This document shows, one piece after another, positions 6,589 to 7,742 of a DNA stretch of 7,742 nucleotides (its first letter is position 1; each line of letters begins with the position of its first letter). The position numbers were made by a program, and so were the translations under genes. The stretch covers positions 1 to 7,742 of the forward strand of contig JANYLL010000252.1 of NCBI GenBank assembly GCA_025357895.1. Reading direction: 5' to 3'. The notes below the pieces were generated by a model that worked only from the letters and a program-made list of their open reading frames with translations, made no database searches and was not told where the DNA came from. This DNA comes from Ignavibacteriota bacterium. Lineage in GTDB: Bacteria; Bacteroidota; Ignavibacteria; Palsa-1295.

Positions 6589-7742
6589 AACATTTTGTCG
6601 ATCGAAACTCCGCAGAATAATATAAAAAAATTATCTGTGGTTGCTTTTCTGTTTTTAGTACTGTCGCTCTTTTTATTTTGTATTGTAAATAATATTCTAT
6701 TATATATTCTCATAGCGACTGGTGGTATATACTTTGCATATCTTTTTTTTGGTGATGTCCGCTTGCGGTTTGCGGCCACTTTGGGCATCATTTTTCTTCT
6801 TCAATTATATGAATCTAAGGTAATACTTGCTTTTATTGCAGCAGCAGTTTACGGTGGCGGGTTTATTATTATTTTAGTAAAACGCAAATTCATGGAAAGG
6901 CAAACACTAACTAACAGTGCGCTATTTATCCCATTTGCTATTTCTTTACTTTGGTCTGCGTGTATAGGATTAATTGGTGTTGGCAACGGAGAAATAGAAT
7001 TTGAATATTGGATTCGTGAGCTTCTTTTATGGTCACCCTTATTTTTATTACCTATTTATTATTCAGAAATAGTTGAAAAAGATTTACATCCGGAACAATT
7101 TCTTTCCCGCTGTCTGATCTTTTGGTGGGGGGCAGTATTTATAGCGGAGGTTGTGAAAGTTAAGGAAAGTTTTACACAATCCCTCTTCCTTTTTCAAGTT
7201 GGAGTAAGACGTCTTGATCCTGTCAGCGGAGTTTTTATGATGTTTGTTTTTCTTTCTCTTGCAATGATAATAAGCGATAGGAGACGATTATTGCTTTTAG
7301 GGGGATTTTTTCTTTCGGTTATCAGTATGTTATTATCTTTCGCCCGTACATCATGGGTTGCTGTTGTCCCCTTAATTCCGTTCGTTATTTTTTTCGGAAA
7401 TAGGGTTGAAAGAAAACAAGGATTAAAGTTTATCTTAATGCTTATTATTTTCGGAGTTTTTTTTCTCATTTTTGGTTATTTTTATATTCATGTCATCCAA
7501 ATAGGAATATTATTTATTGGCTCAAAATTTTTAAGTGTTGTTCACCCTAAAACGGATGCTTCTTTATATGGCAGATATGTTGAGTGGCGATATGTTATGC
7601 AAGCTATTATCAATTCACCTTTGGCTGGCTATGGGCTTGGTTCCAGGTTCGAAATGTATAATTGGTTCGGAGGGTTTATGATGAAATCCGGATATTCCCA
7701 TAGTACTTATTTAAGCATCTTATATAAATCCGGAATAATTGG
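6574..7742 (+). CDS. O-antigen polymerase/ligase-like membrane protein (Wzy_C family), 3' end cut by window
   Basis: From ATG 6574 the frame stays open for 389 codons to the right edge. The product is very hydrophobic, with about ten membrane segments (for example 21-38, 41-60, 75-104, 114-137, 216-234, 241-257, 261-275, 284-305). The end shows the Wzy_C pattern: GRYVEW (333-338), PLAGYGLGS (349-357), then SHSTYLSILYKSGIIG from 375 (its last Gly cut by the edge), where families usually read HN-x-Y-L-x-x-x-x-x-x-G. R258 in SFARTSW sits where the family has its conserved Ser-Arg segment. The likely role is polymerising polyprenyl-linked repeat units at the periplasmic face; beside a Wzz-type protein, Wzy is more likely than a WaaL ligase, but family alone does not separate them. 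GC content is much lower than in upstream genes and long T runs are common. It starts 11 bases after the glycosyltransferase stop, with no visible Shine-Dalgarno. Confidence -1.
   Translation, partial: MTSILNILSIETPQNNIKKLSVVAFLFLVLSLFLFCIVNNILLYILIATGGIYFAYLFFGDVRLRFAATLGIIFLLQLYESKVILAFIAAAVYGGGFIIILVKRKFMERQTLTNSALFIPFAISLLWSACIGLIGVGNGEIEFEYWIRELLLWSPLFLLPIYYSEIVEKDLHPEQFLSRCLIFWWGAVFIAEVVKVKESFTQSLFLFQVGVRRLDPVSGVFMMFVFLSLAMIISDRRRLLLLGGFFLSVISMLLSFARTSWVAVVPLIPFVIFFGNRVERKQGLKFILMLIIFGVFFLIFGYFYIHVIQIGILFIGSKFLSVVHPKTDASLYGRYVEWRYVMQAIINSPLAGYGLGSRFEMYNWFGGFMMKSGYSHSTYLSILYKSGII

Noticed and set aside
7194..7469. 91-codon minus-strand frame in the polymerase region
   Set aside because: It is opposite membrane-helix codons of the polymerase; its Lys/Asn/Ile-rich translation is what antisense of such DNA gives.
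1..7742. Defence system, mobile element, CRISPR or phage genes
   Set aside because: All coding capacity is explained by six polysaccharide genes; no transposase, integrase, terminal repeats or regular spacer pattern was seen.

Overview
The window is a compact surface-polysaccharide (capsule or exopolysaccharide) cluster. All six genes lie on the + strand, with gaps of only 11, 3, 33, 17 and 11 bases, so they read as part of one operon that runs past both edges. I see no tRNA, rRNA, CRISPR array, insertion sequence or convincing terminator, and no gene-free stretch over 300 bases.

Layout: (1) positions 1-441, the C-terminal end of a non-hydrolysing UDP-GlcNAc 2-epimerase (WecB type), which supplies UDP-ManNAc; (2) 453-2240, a Wza-like outer-membrane polysaccharide export protein with a Poly_export segment and four SLBB-like repeats; (3) 2244-3974, a Wzi-like outer-membrane beta-barrel; (4) 4008-5204, a Wzz-type polysaccharide co-polymerase without a kinase domain; (5) 5222-6562, a multi-pass GT39/PMT-like glycosyltransferase; (6) 6574 to the right edge, an O-antigen polymerase/ligase-like (Wzy_C) membrane protein cut by the window end. 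Gene 6 has no stop codon in the window but is open for 389 codons.

Together these describe a Wzx/Wzy-type pathway. A nucleotide sugar is made, repeat units are probably modified and polymerised at the periplasmic face (genes 5 and 6), chain length is set (gene 4), and polymer is exported and perhaps organised at the surface (genes 2 and 3). The flippase, the initiating transferase, the other glycosyltransferases and any BY-kinase are not in the window.

Organism: a Gram-negative bacterium, shown by the signal peptides, the outer-membrane barrel ending in Phe and the export protein. None of the five visible starts has a clear Shine-Dalgarno sequence, and the Wzi-like and long SLBB proteins resemble those of the Bacteroidota/Chlorobi-Ignavibacteria (FCB) group. 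That placement is inference. Base composition falls from about half GC in sampled stretches of the export gene to about a quarter in the polymerase gene, as often seen for the serotype-determining part of such clusters.

I do not see a clearly undescribed system. The best leads are a 10-bp inverted repeat that holds the stop codon of gene 5 in one arm and the start codon of gene 6 in its loop, several other perfect 10-11-bp inverted repeats inside coding sequence, and an export protein with no proper lipobox but a hydrophobic C-terminal helix, encoded next to a beta-barrel.
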